A stretch of DNA of 62,098 nt from JARRON01 sp037383845 (GTDB lineage Bacteria; Pseudomonadota; Gammaproteobacteria; Steroidobacterales; XN24), in NCBI GenBank assembly GCA_037383845.1, contig JARRON010000009.1, positions 1 to 62,098 of the forward strand, written 5' to 3'. The translations under genes were made by a program, and so were the position numbers. Below, in pieces: positions 51,294 through 59,992 of the stretch. The first letter of the stretch is position 1. The number at the start of each line of letters is the position of its first letter. The notes beneath the pieces are model-generated. The model searched no databases. It was not told the origin of the DNA and saw nothing but the letters and a program-made list of their open reading frames with translations.

Positions 51294-51351
51294 CAGGACC
51301 CCACTTCACCCCGAACCATGAGCCCTGCTGCCGGGCTCGTTCAGGCGGAAA

Positions 51352-51357
51352 ATTATA
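51352..51357 (-). promoter_or_regulatory. Candidate -10 of the nqr operon
   Basis: An exact TATAAT on the minus strand within ATATAATTTT, 59 bases before the nqrA start and inside an A+T-rich patch. The position expected for the -35 (CGCATG at 51375-51380) does not match consensus. It is the best promoter candidate in the 112-base gap ahead of nqrA. Confidence 0.45.
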
Positions 51358-51405
51358 TGCGAACACTACCCGCCCATGCGGGGGGGCAGCAGTCTCGGAT
51401 TTCCC

Positions 51406-52254
51406 TTATGCCGACCCGGCCGCCCGGCCGAGCTTTCGGTATCTCGCGGCGCTCTTCGCCGTCATCCAGTCCACCGCCCATGGGGCCACCCGGTCGGCCC
51501 ACCACAACAGCCGCATCTCCCAGGGAAACACGATGCGCGCCCGGTTGCGGGCCACGCCGTCGAGGATAGTCTGCACCGCATCATCGACGTCGATGAACCG
51601 GAACGGGATGATCTCTTCGGCCCGGGACCGGTCCAGCCCGGCGACCAGCGCATTGTCGAGGATTCGCGTTCGTATGAACCCCGGGCACACCGCAGTGACG
51701 CGAACACCCAGGTCGTCACCCTCGCCCCGCAGCGCCCGGGACAACCCGACTACCGCATGCTTGGTGGCGGTGTAGCCCGCGTAAAGCGGCCCGGGCAGCA
51801 GGCCAAAGGCCGAGGCCGTGTTGACGATATGGCCCGAACCGGCGTCGGCCATTCGTGCCCAGGCGGCCTGGACGCCGTGTATCACCCCCATGAGGTTGAT
51901 CTCCACCAGGCGACGCCAGAATTCCAGGCTCATGTCCCGGGCGTCTGCGGCAGCCCCGATGCCGGCGTTGTTGAACAGCAGGTCCACGCCGCCGAGCTCC
52001 GACCAGGCCCGTGCGAACGCCGCCTCGAAAGCCGCGGCGTCCGTGACATCCAGTGTCATGGCCCTGGCGTCTCCGCCGGACCTTCGGATTAAGGCGGCCG
52101 CCGACTCCGCAGCGCCGCCGTCCTGGTCAGTGAGCACCACCCTGGCACCGGTCTGCGCCAGTGCCTGCGCCAGGCCCAGTCCGATGCCCGAGGCGGCCCC
52201 GGTGATGAATACCGAAAGGCCCCGGTAGTGCCTGGCAAGCTTCTCCTGCCTCAT
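51406..52254 (-). CDS. Short-chain dehydrogenase/reductase
   Basis: A 282-residue classical SDR. TGAASGIG (cofactor loop near residue 18), NNAG (near 93), the catalytic serine in NTASAFG and YxxxK in YAGYTATKHAVVG make a complete active site. The Asp at the end of beta-strand 2 (VVLTDQDG) favours NAD(H). The C-terminal 50 residues contain a hydrophobic/aromatic segment (MRLLWWADRVAPWAVDWM), common in membrane-associated SDRs acting on lipid-like alcohols. The substrate is not identifiable. It follows a second SDR gene by four bases. Confidence 0.88.
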   Translation of the reverse strand: MRQEKLARHYRGLSVFITGAASGIGLGLAQALAQTGARVVLTDQDGGAAESAAALIRRSGGDARAMTLDVTDAAAFEAAFARAWSELGGVDLLFNNAGIGAAADARDMSLEFWRRLVEINLMGVIHGVQAAWARMADAGSGHIVNTASAFGLLPGPLYAGYTATKHAVVGLSRALRGEGDDLGVRVTAVCPGFIRTRILDNALVAGLDRSRAEEIIPFRFIDVDDAVQTILDGVARNRARIVFPWEMRLLWWADRVAPWAVDWMTAKSAARYRKLGRAAGSA

Positions 52255-52258
52255 TCCC

Positions 52259-53023
52259 TCAGTCCCCGTATCCCGACAGCCAGCTCATGATCCTGCGCTT
52301 GACGGTCACCGGCATGGGCGCCATCAGCCCGCGGATCACCCGAAACCCGGCGCCCACCCGCCAGACCAGGCGACGGCCGTGGGCAGCCTTCCATATGACT
52401 CGTGCGACGTCTTCAGGGGCGAGGCCGACCCCGAGTTTTTCAATGGACGCGGTCCTGCGTCCCTCGGTCATGGCGGTGGCGACGAAGGCCGGCATGACGC
52501 AGGCCACGCCGATCCCGTGACGCCGCCATTCCACGTCAAGCGCCTCGGTCAGACCCCGGACGTAGAACTTGCTGGCGGAATAGCTGGCGAATTCCGGCGT
52601 GCCGTATTCGGCCGAAGCGGAGCACAGATTGACGGCGCGGCCCCGGCCTGCCTTCAGGGCCGGGAATGCCGCATGCAGCACAGAGGTAAACCCGGTTACG
52701 TTGACCTCTACCAGGGCCCGGTGGGCGGACATGGGGATGGTCTCGAAGGGTCCGGTCTCGAGCAGTCCGGCGTTGTTGACCAGCACGTCCAGCGCACCGG
52801 CGGAGGGGGCGGTAAAGTGGGCCAGGGCCTCCGCGACGGAGTTGGGCACGGTGACGTCGCAGGCCAGCGCCTCGCTGCCGCCGCCGATGGCCTCGGCGAC
52901 ACGGCGTGCCCCGGGCTCGTCCCGGTCCGCCACGCCGACCCGCCAGCCGCGAGCCGCGAACAGCTCCGCGGTGGCCCGGCCGATCCCTGCCGCTGCACCG
53001 GTGATAAAGACCGACCTGGTCAA
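52259..53023 (-). CDS. Short-chain dehydrogenase/reductase
   Basis: A 254-residue classical SDR with TGAAAGIG at residues 8-15, VNNAG, the catalytic Ser in CSASAEYG and YSASKFYV. The acidic residue after beta-strand 2 (GVADRDEPG) again suggests NAD(H). The last 40 residues are basic and hydrophobic (GLMAPMPVTVKRRIMSWLSG). The likely start is a TTG at 53023 that begins directly at the Rossmann strand; no in-frame ATG or GTG fits. It forms a two-gene unit with the SDR downstream. Confidence 0.85.
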   Translation of the reverse strand: MTRSVFITGAAAGIGRATAELFAARGWRVGVADRDEPGARRVAEAIGGGSEALACDVTVPNSVAEALAHFTAPSAGALDVLVNNAGLLETGPFETIPMSAHRALVEVNVTGFTSVLHAAFPALKAGRGRAVNLCSASAEYGTPEFASYSASKFYVRGLTEALDVEWRRHGIGVACVMPAFVATAMTEGRRTASIEKLGVGLAPEDVARVIWKAAHGRRLVWRVGAGFRVIRGLMAPMPVTVKRRIMSWLSGYGD

Positions 53024-53098
53024 GTCACGCTGGCTCCGGTGATCCCGTTGGTGCCCATCATGAGCTTGCCGCCCGTGGCAGGTGCCGGCCCACGGTGG

Positions 53099-54232
53099 CT
53101 ACTCTCCGCTGGGCGGTTCAGGATCCACGGGCAGGTGGGTGAAGCCTTCCGGAGAGCCCAGGCCCCGCTTGTCCCGCCGCGAGGTGGGCGGGCTCTGGAT
53201 ATACAGGGCCAGCAGGTCCGCCAGGGACGACAGGGCCCTCAGGTGGCAGCGCTCATAGCCGTGGGTGCCGTCGGTGCCGAAGCAAACGAGGGCGGTACGT
53301 ATGTCGTTGCCCGCCTCGATGGCCGACGCGCTGTCGCAGCGATAATGACGGAATACGTCGCGATGGTGGCGGATCCCGTACTCCCGGCAGATGTCCAGGA
53401 TCTTGTGGGTCAGGTGATAGTCAAAAGGCCCGGTGGAGTCTTTCATGCACACGGTAACCCCGAACTCGTCGCCGGATTGAACCGGAGCTACCGGCCCCGT
53501 GTCCACGGTGACCATCTCCGCAACGTCGCCGTGCAGCACCGCGGAAGCGCCGGACCCGACCTCCTCGCTGATGGTGAAAAGCAGGTGGCAGTCCACCGGC
53601 AACCGCACTTCCTGCTCCTTGACCGCCTTGGCCACCGCCAGCACGACCGCCACGCCCCCTTTGTCGTCCAGGTGGCGGGAGTTGATGAAACCGGACTCGG
53701 TGATCTCCGGCTGGGCGTCGATGGAGACGAAATCGCCCACGTTCAGGCCCAGCCGCTGAAGGTCCGCCCGGGTGAAACACTCCTCGTCCAGGCGAAGCTC
53801 CACCGAATCCCAGCTCACCGGCAGGCTGTCGATCTCCAGGTTATAGGCGTGGCCGGACGCCTTGATGGGCATGATCGTGCCGCGGCAGGACCGCTGGTCC
53901 CCGTAGACCGTGGCACGGGCACCCTCGGCGAAGCGGCTGGACCAGGTGCCGATGGGTACCAGTGCCAGCCGCCCATTATCCTTCAGGTGACTGACGATGG
54001 CGCCGATAGTGTCGAGGTGCGTGACCACGGCCCTGTCGGGGCTGTACCTGTCCCCGGCCAGGTCCGCGCGGATGGCCCCCCGCCGGGTGATCTCGGTACG
54101 GATCTCGAGCTCGTCGAGCCGTTTCAGCGTGTACCGGACGGCCTCGTCGGTGAACCCTGCCGGGCTCGGGATATTAAGGAGGTCTAACAGCACCTCCTGC
54201 ATGTAGTCCAGATCAATCTCGATCGGTCGCAT
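53099..54232 (-). CDS. NAGGN-system M42-family peptidase
   Basis: A 377-residue M42 (glutamyl aminopeptidase-like) metallopeptidase. Its metal ligands are in VVTHLDTIGAIV, SRHLDDKGGVAVVLA, the Glu pair of TISEEVGSG and TVDTGPVAP. Its place as third gene after an ATP-grasp/GNAT ligase and an asparagine synthase-like gene identifies the conserved trio for N-acetylglutaminylglutamine amide (NAGGN), an osmoprotectant dipeptide. It may break down NAGGN or process a precursor when osmotic stress ends. The start at 54232 overlaps the upstream gene by 20 bases; an in-frame extension to 54337 is an artefact of that gene. Confidence 0.92.
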   Translation of the reverse strand: MRPIEIDLDYMQEVLLDLLNIPSPAGFTDEAVRYTLKRLDELEIRTEITRRGAIRADLAGDRYSPDRAVVTHLDTIGAIVSHLKDNGRLALVPIGTWSSRFAEGARATVYGDQRSCRGTIMPIKASGHAYNLEIDSLPVSWDSVELRLDEECFTRADLQRLGLNVGDFVSIDAQPEITESGFINSRHLDDKGGVAVVLAVAKAVKEQEVRLPVDCHLLFTISEEVGSGASAVLHGDVAEMVTVDTGPVAPVQSGDEFGVTVCMKDSTGPFDYHLTHKILDICREYGIRHHRDVFRHYRCDSASAIEAGNDIRTALVCFGTDGTHGYERCHLRALSSLADLLALYIQSPPTSRRDKRGLGSPEGFTHLPVDPEPPSGE

Positions 54233-55973
54233 CGTCGCTGGGCACCGTCTGCGGGAAGAGAAGGTCCACGAATCGCTCCGCCGTGGGCTGCGGCTCGTGG
54301 TTGGCGAGGCCGGGACGCTCGTTGGCCTCGATGACAACGTAATCGTCTCCGGAGGCGGAGTCCACGATCAAGTCCATGCCAACCACCGGGATGTCCAGCA
54401 CCCGCGCGGATCTTTCGGAAACGTCCCGCAGGACCTCGCTGAGCTGGTCGGTCACGTCGTGGAGGGTGCCGCCGGTGTGCAGGTTCGCGGTCTCCCTCAC
54501 GCGGATCACCTCGCCCGCCTCCGGCACGTCCTCGAGCGAATGGCCCTGGCGCTTCAGGCACCGCAGGGTCTCCTCGTCCGTCGGGATGCGGCTCTCGCCG
54601 CCGGTGGCAGCTTCCCGGCGCCGGCTCTGCTTGCGGATCAGGGTGGCGATATCGTGGGACCCGGTGCCCGTGACCTGGGCCGGGCGTCGGATCGCCGCCG
54701 CCACCACGCGAAAGCCGATGACGATGACCCGGAGGTCCTCGCCGTGCCGGTACTCCTCCAGGATGACCCTGGGATGGAGCTTGCGGGCCTCTTCTACGGC
54801 GGCCTCGAGCTCTTCCGGCTCGCGGATGTCCACGGATACGCCCCTGCCCTGCTCGCCTTCGGCGGGCTTGACGACCACCCGGCGGTAGCGCTCCAGGAAT
54901 GCCCTGTCGCCCTCGCCACCGTCAGCCTCTTCCTGGGCCGGCACACGGATGCCTGCCTGCTCCAGCAGCTTCCGGGTGACCCGTTTGTTGGCGCATCGGC
55001 TCATGGCGATGGCATTGGTCAGCTCGGACAGCGACTCTCTGCACACGATGCTCCGCCCGCCCAGGGTCAGGGCAAAGTAGCCCTCGTCCCCGTCCAGCAC
55101 CTCCGCGGCGATGCCGCGCCTTCGCGCCTCGTCCACAATGATCCGGGCGTACGGATTCAGGCGCTCGTCCTCGGAAGAGCCGACGAACAGGGGCTCGTTG
55201 ATGGCGTTTTTCCGCTTCAGGCAGAACGCCGGGATGCGCTCGAACCCCATCTGCTCGTAGAGCCGGATCACGGCCATGTTGTCGTGCATCACGGACAGGT
55301 CCATGAATTCCCGTCCGCGGGCGGCGTAGTGATCCGCCACGTAGCCCACGAGAGCGCGGCCGATGCCCGGCTGGGTGGCCTGAGGATCCACCGCCAGGCA
55401 CCACATGCTGGATCCCTTCTCCGGGTCCGCGAAGGCTTCCACGTGGTCCACCCCCATTACCGTGCCGATCACCTGGCGGGTTTCCACGTCCTCTGCCACG
55501 AAGTAGGACAGCACCCTGGAGCGCCGCGTGTCCCAGACGAAATCCGGGTCCGGCGGCACCATCCGCCGGCTCACCAGGAGCCGGTAGATGCCCTCGGCGT
55601 CCTCCCGGCTGCGCAGCCGGCGGATCCGGAAGCCCTTGGGTCGCTCACGGGACGGCCGGTAGTTGAAAAACCACAACCGGTACGTGTGTGACGGATCGAG
55701 GAAGAACTCCTGGGGTTCCATGGCCAGGACCACGTGCGGATCCCGCAGGTAGAGGGCGATGTCGCGGCGGCCGGCCTCCTCGGCCAGGAGCGTGTCGGCC
55801 AGGCGACGGTTGTCGTCGAAGGTGTGCGCGAAGATGAGCCGTCCCCAGCCGCAGTCCACGACCGCCTCGGAGGCCAGCTTCTCCCCCTTGTGCCTGCTCT
55901 TGTCGCCCCAGCTGCGCAGGGTGGGCGCACGCTGGCGCTCGATCCGGTGGCGGGAGCGGTCGGAAGACGTCAT
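54213..55973 (-). CDS. N-acetylglutaminylglutamine synthetase (GNAT plus ATP-grasp)
   Basis: A 586-residue fusion. Residues about 110-270 are a GNAT acetyltransferase (MWCLAVDPQATQPGIGRALVG and MHDNMAVIRLYEQMGFERI, each read as shorter motifs around PGIGRALVG and LYEQMGF). Residues about 285-580 are an ATP-grasp ligase (VVKPAEGEQGRGVSV, VILEEYRHGEDLRVIVIG, VIEANERPGL). It should acetylate glutamine and join it to a second glutamine to build N-acetylglutaminylglutamine. GGAG lies six bases before the ATG, nine bases after the asparagine-synthase-like gene. The architecture and order match the known NAGGN trio. Confidence 0.95.
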   Translation of the reverse strand: MTSSDRSRHRIERQRAPTLRSWGDKSRHKGEKLASEAVVDCGWGRLIFAHTFDDNRRLADTLLAEEAGRRDIALYLRDPHVVLAMEPQEFFLDPSHTYRLWFFNYRPSRERPKGFRIRRLRSREDAEGIYRLLVSRRMVPPDPDFVWDTRRSRVLSYFVAEDVETRQVIGTVMGVDHVEAFADPEKGSSMWCLAVDPQATQPGIGRALVGYVADHYAARGREFMDLSVMHDNMAVIRLYEQMGFERIPAFCLKRKNAINEPLFVGSSEDERLNPYARIIVDEARRRGIAAEVLDGDEGYFALTLGGRSIVCRESLSELTNAIAMSRCANKRVTRKLLEQAGIRVPAQEEADGGEGDRAFLERYRRVVVKPAEGEQGRGVSVDIREPEELEAAVEEARKLHPRVILEEYRHGEDLRVIVIGFRVVAAAIRRPAQVTGTGSHDIATLIRKQSRRREAATGGESRIPTDEETLRCLKRQGHSLEDVPEAGEVIRVRETANLHTGGTLHDVTDQLSEVLRDVSERSARVLDIPVVGMDLIVDSASGDDYVVIEANERPGLANHEPQPTAERFVDLLFPQTVPSDDATDRD

Positions 55974-55982
55974 GTCCGGCTC

Positions 55983-57752
55983 CTAGACCCCGTGGGTCTG
56001 CATCCAGAGTTCGAGGACCGCCAGCTGCCACAGCTTCGATCCTCCCAGGGGCGTGATGTGAGCCTCCGGGTCGCCCAGTAGCTCGTCCACGTAGTCACGC
56101 CGGAATACGCCCCGTTCCCGGGCTTCCCGGCTGTCCAGGGCGTCCCTGACCATCTCCAGGCTCTCGCCCCGGAGATATTTCAGCGCCGGCACCGGGAAGT
56201 AGCCCTTGGGCCGGTCGATGACCTCGTCCGGGATCACCCGTCGGGCCGCCTCCTTCAGAACGCCCTTGCCGCCGCTGGCCAGCTTGTACTCGGCCGGAAT
56301 CCGGGCGGCCAGCTCCACGAGCTCATGGTCCAAGAAAGGCACCCGGGCTTCCAGGCCCCAGGCCATGGTCATGTTATCCACGCGCTTGACCGGATCGTCC
56401 ACCAGCATGATGGTGGTATCGATGTGCAGGGCCTTGTCCACCGGCGAGTCCGCCTGGATGTCCCCGAAGTGTCGCTCCACGAAGGCCCGGCTGTGATCGG
56501 CGCTGACGAACTCCGGGTCCAGCACCCGGGCCATTTCTTCGTGGTTCCGGTCGAAGAAGGCCTCCGCGTAGTCGCCTACCGGGTCATCGCTTCCCTGCAT
56601 GGCCGGATACCAGTGGTAGCCCCCGAACACCTCGTCAGCGCCCTGGCCGCTCTGCACCACCTTGACGTGCTTGGACACCTCCCGGGACAACAGGTAGAAA
56701 CCGATGTTGTCATGGCTGACCATGGGCTCTGCCATGGCGGAGAAGCAGCCGGGCAGGTGTTTCAGGAGGTGGGACGAGTCAACGAAGATCCGGTGGTGGT
56801 CCGTGCCGAAGGTCTGGGCCACCAGGTCCGAGTACTGGAACTCGTTCCCGACCTCGCTGCCCACGTCCTCAAAACCCACGCTGAAGGTGTTCAGCCCCGG
56901 CACGCCCTCCCGGGCCAGCAATCCGGTAATCAGGCTCGAATCCACGCCGCCAGACAGCAGTACGCCCACCGGGACGTCCCCGGTCAGGCGACGTCTCACC
57001 GACAGGCGCATCGCGTCCAGGACCGCCTCCTCCCAGTCACCGGCGTTGTCCGGGTCGCCCTGGCGCGGCCCGTAGGCCAGCTGCCAGTACTGCTCCTGGT
57101 GGACGGTGCCGTCGGACTGGACCCGCATCCACGTGCCGGGCGGCAGCTTGCGAATTTTCGCCACCAGGGTGTGAGGCGCGGGGACAACGGCGTGGAAGCT
57201 CAGGTAATGGTGCAGGGCAATGGGATCCAGGTCATGGCTGATGTCGCTGCCGCGCAGCAGCGCCGGCAGGGAAGACGCGAACCGGAACGCACCCTGGTCG
57301 TGGACGTAGTAAAGCGGCTTGATGCCCAGCCGGTCCCGGGCGAGAAACAGCTCCCCCGAGCGCCGGTCCCGGATGCAGAACGCGAACATGCCGTTGAGCT
57401 CGTGGACGCACCGCGGTCCCCAGGCGTGATACGCCTTCTGGATCACCTCCGTATCGCTGCGGGAGAAGAACCGGTAGCCTTCTTGCTGGAGCCGGGCGCG
57501 GAGGTCGTCGTGGTTGTAGATGCATCCGTTGAAGACGATGGCCAGGTCGAGCTCGTGGTCCTGCATAGGCTGGGCGCCGCGTTCCGACAGGTCCACGATG
57601 CTCAGGCGGCGATGGCCGAGAGCCGTGGCGCCCTGGGCCACAAGCCCGTCATCGTCGGGGCCGCGGGCCCGCATTACGTCCAGCATCCGCTGAATGCGGC
57701 CGATGTCAGCGCGGCTGTCGTCGAACCGGACCTCGCCGGCGATTCCACACAT
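55983..57752 (-). CDS. NAGGN-system asparagine synthase-family amidotransferase
   Basis: A 589-residue glutamine-hydrolysing amidotransferase. Cys2 (MCGIAG) is the glutaminase nucleophile, RGPDDDG and FNGCIYNH line the glutaminase site, and LSGGVDSSLITGLL is the ATP-pyrophosphatase loop, so both half-reactions are intact. In the NAGGN cluster it converts the C-terminal carboxyl of N-acetylglutaminylglutamine to the amide. AGGAGG lies seven bases before the ATG. It is the first gene of the trio; a candidate promoter lies about 240 bases upstream, leaving an unusually long leader. Confidence 0.95.
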   Translation of the reverse strand: MCGIAGEVRFDDSRADIGRIQRMLDVMRARGPDDDGLVAQGATALGHRRLSIVDLSERGAQPMQDHELDLAIVFNGCIYNHDDLRARLQQEGYRFFSRSDTEVIQKAYHAWGPRCVHELNGMFAFCIRDRRSGELFLARDRLGIKPLYYVHDQGAFRFASSLPALLRGSDISHDLDPIALHHYLSFHAVVPAPHTLVAKIRKLPPGTWMRVQSDGTVHQEQYWQLAYGPRQGDPDNAGDWEEAVLDAMRLSVRRRLTGDVPVGVLLSGGVDSSLITGLLAREGVPGLNTFSVGFEDVGSEVGNEFQYSDLVAQTFGTDHHRIFVDSSHLLKHLPGCFSAMAEPMVSHDNIGFYLLSREVSKHVKVVQSGQGADEVFGGYHWYPAMQGSDDPVGDYAEAFFDRNHEEMARVLDPEFVSADHSRAFVERHFGDIQADSPVDKALHIDTTIMLVDDPVKRVDNMTMAWGLEARVPFLDHELVELAARIPAEYKLASGGKGVLKEAARRVIPDEVIDRPKGYFPVPALKYLRGESLEMVRDALDSREARERGVFRRDYVDELLGDPEAHITPLGGSKLWQLAVLELWMQTHGV

Positions 57753-57930
57753 AAAAAACCTCCTGGAGGCTCGGACGGACAGGTCCGGGCCCGGGCATGT
57801 TGCTCATCACGTTGTCAGGATTTCATCGGCCATGGCCGGCCCCCGGCCCCGGGGGCGGAAGTCCGCAACGGAACCAGGGCCCGCCGGGAGGGGTCCCGAC
57901 GAAAGAAAAACTGGTGCCTGGATCATGCGT

Positions 57931-57959
57931 CTTCGCCAGGCGGGTGCTTCGCCAGGCGG
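57931..57959. repeat. Two tandem 13-base direct repeats in the NAGGN leader
   Basis: CTTCGCCAGGCGG occurs twice, 16 bases from start to start, downstream of the candidate NAGGN promoter and about 180-210 bases before the first start codon. The spacing is compatible with a regulator binding site or RNA element, but no family motif is recognised. Confidence 0.6.
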
Positions 57960-57989
57960 ACTCTCCATGCCGGTGGAAGACGTGTTCGA

Positions 57990-58019
57990 AGGATAGCATG
58001 GAATACCATTTGACTTCAA
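57990..58019 (-). promoter_or_regulatory. Candidate promoter of the NAGGN operon
   Basis: On the minus strand TTGAAG (58014-58019) and TATCCT (57990-57995) are 18 bases apart, each matching four of six consensus positions. They lie in the only A+T-rich part of the intergenic region. Transcription from here would give a leader of about 230 bases. Confidence 0.35.
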
Positions 58020-58053
58020 AATCAAGGATTTGCATCGCATTGCCGAGGGCCCC

Positions 58054-58845
58054 GTGACCGCCGTCGAGACGCGCGACGAGGGACCGGTGCGGATCGTCTG
58101 CCTGGACGGGCCGGAAAGGCGGAACGCCGTGGGCCCGGCCACGGCCCGCGCCCTGTACCGGGCGTTCGTGGAGTTCGAGGCGGACCCCGACGCGAGGGTG
58201 GCCGTGCTCCACGGGGCCGGGGGCCATTTCTGCGCCGGTTTCGACCTGAAGGCGCTGGCCGGCGGCGCGGCCGATAGCTGGCTTGGTGAGCTGCATTTCG
58301 GCCGGGACGGCGAGCCGCCTCTCGGGCCCATGGGGCCGACCCGGATGATACCCACCAAGCCGGTCATCGCCGCCGTGTCGGGGTGTGCCGTGGCCGGGGG
58401 CATGGAACTCGCCCTTTGGTGCGACCTGCGCATCATGGAGGCGTCGGCCTACATGGGTGTCTACTGCCGGCGGTGGGGAGTGCCGCTGATTGACGGCGGC
58501 ACGGTGCGCCTGCCGCGGCTGGTGGGCCAGGGCCGGGCCCTCGAAATCATTTTGACGGGACGGCGGGTCGAGTCGGAAGAGTGCCGGGAGACCGGGCTTT
58601 GCGAACGGCGCGTCCCGGACGGCGAGTCCCTGGCCAGCGCCCTCTCCCTCGCCCGGGAACTGGCGAGCCTTCCCCAGAAGTGCCTTCGAGCCGACCGCGC
58701 TTCCGCCCGCCTGGGGATCGGTTGGGACGACCCCGCCGCCCTGCAGGCGGAGTTTCGCCGGGGCATGGAGGTGCTGGGAGAGGCCCGGGCGGGGGCGGCC
58801 CGCTTTGCCGCCGGAGCGGGCCGTCACGGGGCCCCGGAAAACTGA
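58054..58845 (+). CDS. Enoyl-CoA hydratase/isomerase (crotonase) family protein
   Basis: A 263-residue crotonase-fold protein. RRNAVGPATARALYRAF, HFCAGFDLKAL (oxyanion-hole loop) and AAVSGCAVAGGMELALWCDL (second oxyanion loop, read around AGGMELALW) are family hallmarks. The catalytic region around MGVYCRRWGVPLIDGGTVRL is of the crotonase-like type lacking the usual two glutamates of true hydratases, so the reaction is uncertain. I chose the GTG at 58054, preceded by GAGGG; a TTG at 58030 is in frame but has AAGGA too close. It stands alone between the two amidoligase clusters. Confidence 0.85.
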   Translation: MTAVETRDEGPVRIVCLDGPERRNAVGPATARALYRAFVEFEADPDARVAVLHGAGGHFCAGFDLKALAGGAADSWLGELHFGRDGEPPLGPMGPTRMIPTKPVIAAVSGCAVAGGMELALWCDLRIMEASAYMGVYCRRWGVPLIDGGTVRLPRLVGQGRALEIILTGRRVESEECRETGLCERRVPDGESLASALSLARELASLPQKCLRADRASARLGIGWDDPAALQAEFRRGMEVLGEARAGAARFAAGAGRHGAPEN

Positions 58846-59032
58846 GCCTGCCTTCCAGCAAGAAAACTTCCGCGACCGTGTCCGGCGTCCCTGCAGTGGC
58901 CGAATCCCCGCCGAACCGGGGGCGGCCCCGATCCTTCGCGCGGACCCGCGCGGAGGCGCCCGGACCCGGCGGTCTGAGCGCAATTTCCCGGCGGGGCATC
59001 CCGCCCCCCTTCGACACGGACACGTTACCGGC

Positions 59033-59992
59033 CTAGGCCGCGGCCGGCCGGGCGGCAAACAGCTCCCTGGCCACCTCGACCCTGGCCGCGGGGTCCCGGG
59101 GCTCCCCGAGGAAACCAGACAGCGCCCTTAGCCGATTCAACAGGCCGTCCTGGTTGGCGATCTGAATGTTCAGACCCGGGCGGGCGTTGAGCTCCAGAAG
59201 CAGCGGACCCTGATCCTTGTCCAGGACGATGTCGGCCCCCAGGTAACCCAGGCCTGTCAGCTCGTGGCACCGCGACGCCATCAGCAGGGCCTGTTCCCAG
59301 TGCGGAATCTGGATGGCCGATATCTGTGCGCCAGTGTCCGGGTGCTCGTCCACGACCCGGTGGGCGCTGACCGCCGGCAGCGTGGTTCCCCGGGAGATGC
59401 AGATGCCGGCACCCACGGCCCCCTGGTGCAGGTTCGCCTTGCCGTCTGACTGCCGGGTGGGCAGCCGGACCATGGCCATCACCGGGTAGCCCTGGTAGAC
59501 GATGATCCGGAGGTCCGGGACACCCTCAAAGCTGACCTCTGAAAATATCGGGTCGAACCGTACCCGGTACTCCACCATGACCTTGTCGGGCAGGCCGCCG
59601 AGGCTGAACTGGCCACTCAGGGCGTTGGTGAGATGATGGGCGAGATCGTCCCAGTCGATGAGCCGGCCGCTGCCGGTACGGTAGCGGTTGTTCCGCCGGT
59701 CCACGATCACCACGATCCCGTCTCCCTGGCTGCCGTGGGCCGGCTTGACCACGAAGTCGCGATGATCCCCGAGGATCTCCGGAAGCTGCCGGATCTCGTG
59801 GGGGGTGCTGATGACCCCGTACAGCGCCGGTGTCGGCACACCGTGCTCCATTGCGCGGGTCTTGGTCAGGATCTTGTTGTCCACCACCGGATAGTTGCGC
59901 CGGGGATTCAGCGGCATGATGAACTCGGCGTTGCGACGGTTGATGCCCATCACCCCGGCCGCATCCAGGGCCTTCCAGCGACGCAGAATCAC
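59033..59992 (-). CDS. Alpha-L-glutamate ligase-like (RimK-type) ATP-grasp protein
   Basis: A 319-residue ATP-grasp amidoligase. GINRRNAEF near the start, DNKILTKTRAMEHGVPTPA (about residues 38-56), VVKPAHGSQGDGIVV (the ATP-grasp glycine-rich loop) and the metal-binding GADIVLDKDQGPLLLELNAR are characteristic of RimK-related ligases, which add glutamate or similar amino acids to peptides or proteins. The target is unknown. Its GTG start overlaps the stop of the membrane transglutaminase-like gene (GTGA), so the triad retropepsin-transglutaminase-ligase is a tightly coupled operon. Confidence 0.88.
   Translation of the reverse strand: MILRRWKALDAAGVMGINRRNAEFIMPLNPRRNYPVVDNKILTKTRAMEHGVPTPALYGVISTPHEIRQLPEILGDHRDFVVKPAHGSQGDGIVVIVDRRNNRYRTGSGRLIDWDDLAHHLTNALSGQFSLGGLPDKVMVEYRVRFDPIFSEVSFEGVPDLRIIVYQGYPVMAMVRLPTRQSDGKANLHQGAVGAGICISRGTTLPAVSAHRVVDEHPDTGAQISAIQIPHWEQALLMASRCHELTGLGYLGADIVLDKDQGPLLLELNARPGLNIQIANQDGLLNRLRALSGFLGEPRDPAARVEVARELFAARPAAA

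Larger units (their letters stand above)
57753..58053. other. Divergent intergenic region upstream of the NAGGN operon
   Basis: About 300 bases without a convincing coding region. It contains the ribosome binding site of the NAGGN operon (AGGAGG next to 57760), two exact 13-base direct repeats CTTCGCCAGGCGG (57931-57943 and 57947-57959), and an A+T-rich stretch (about 57990-58030) with a candidate promoter. No RNA gene was recognised. Confidence 0.6.

Noticed and set aside
58846..59032. Possible gene or terminator between the crotonase and the glutamate ligase
   Set aside because: Frames here are short and low-complexity. A GGCGGG-GCAT-CCCGCC hairpin is present, but no T-run follows it on either strand.
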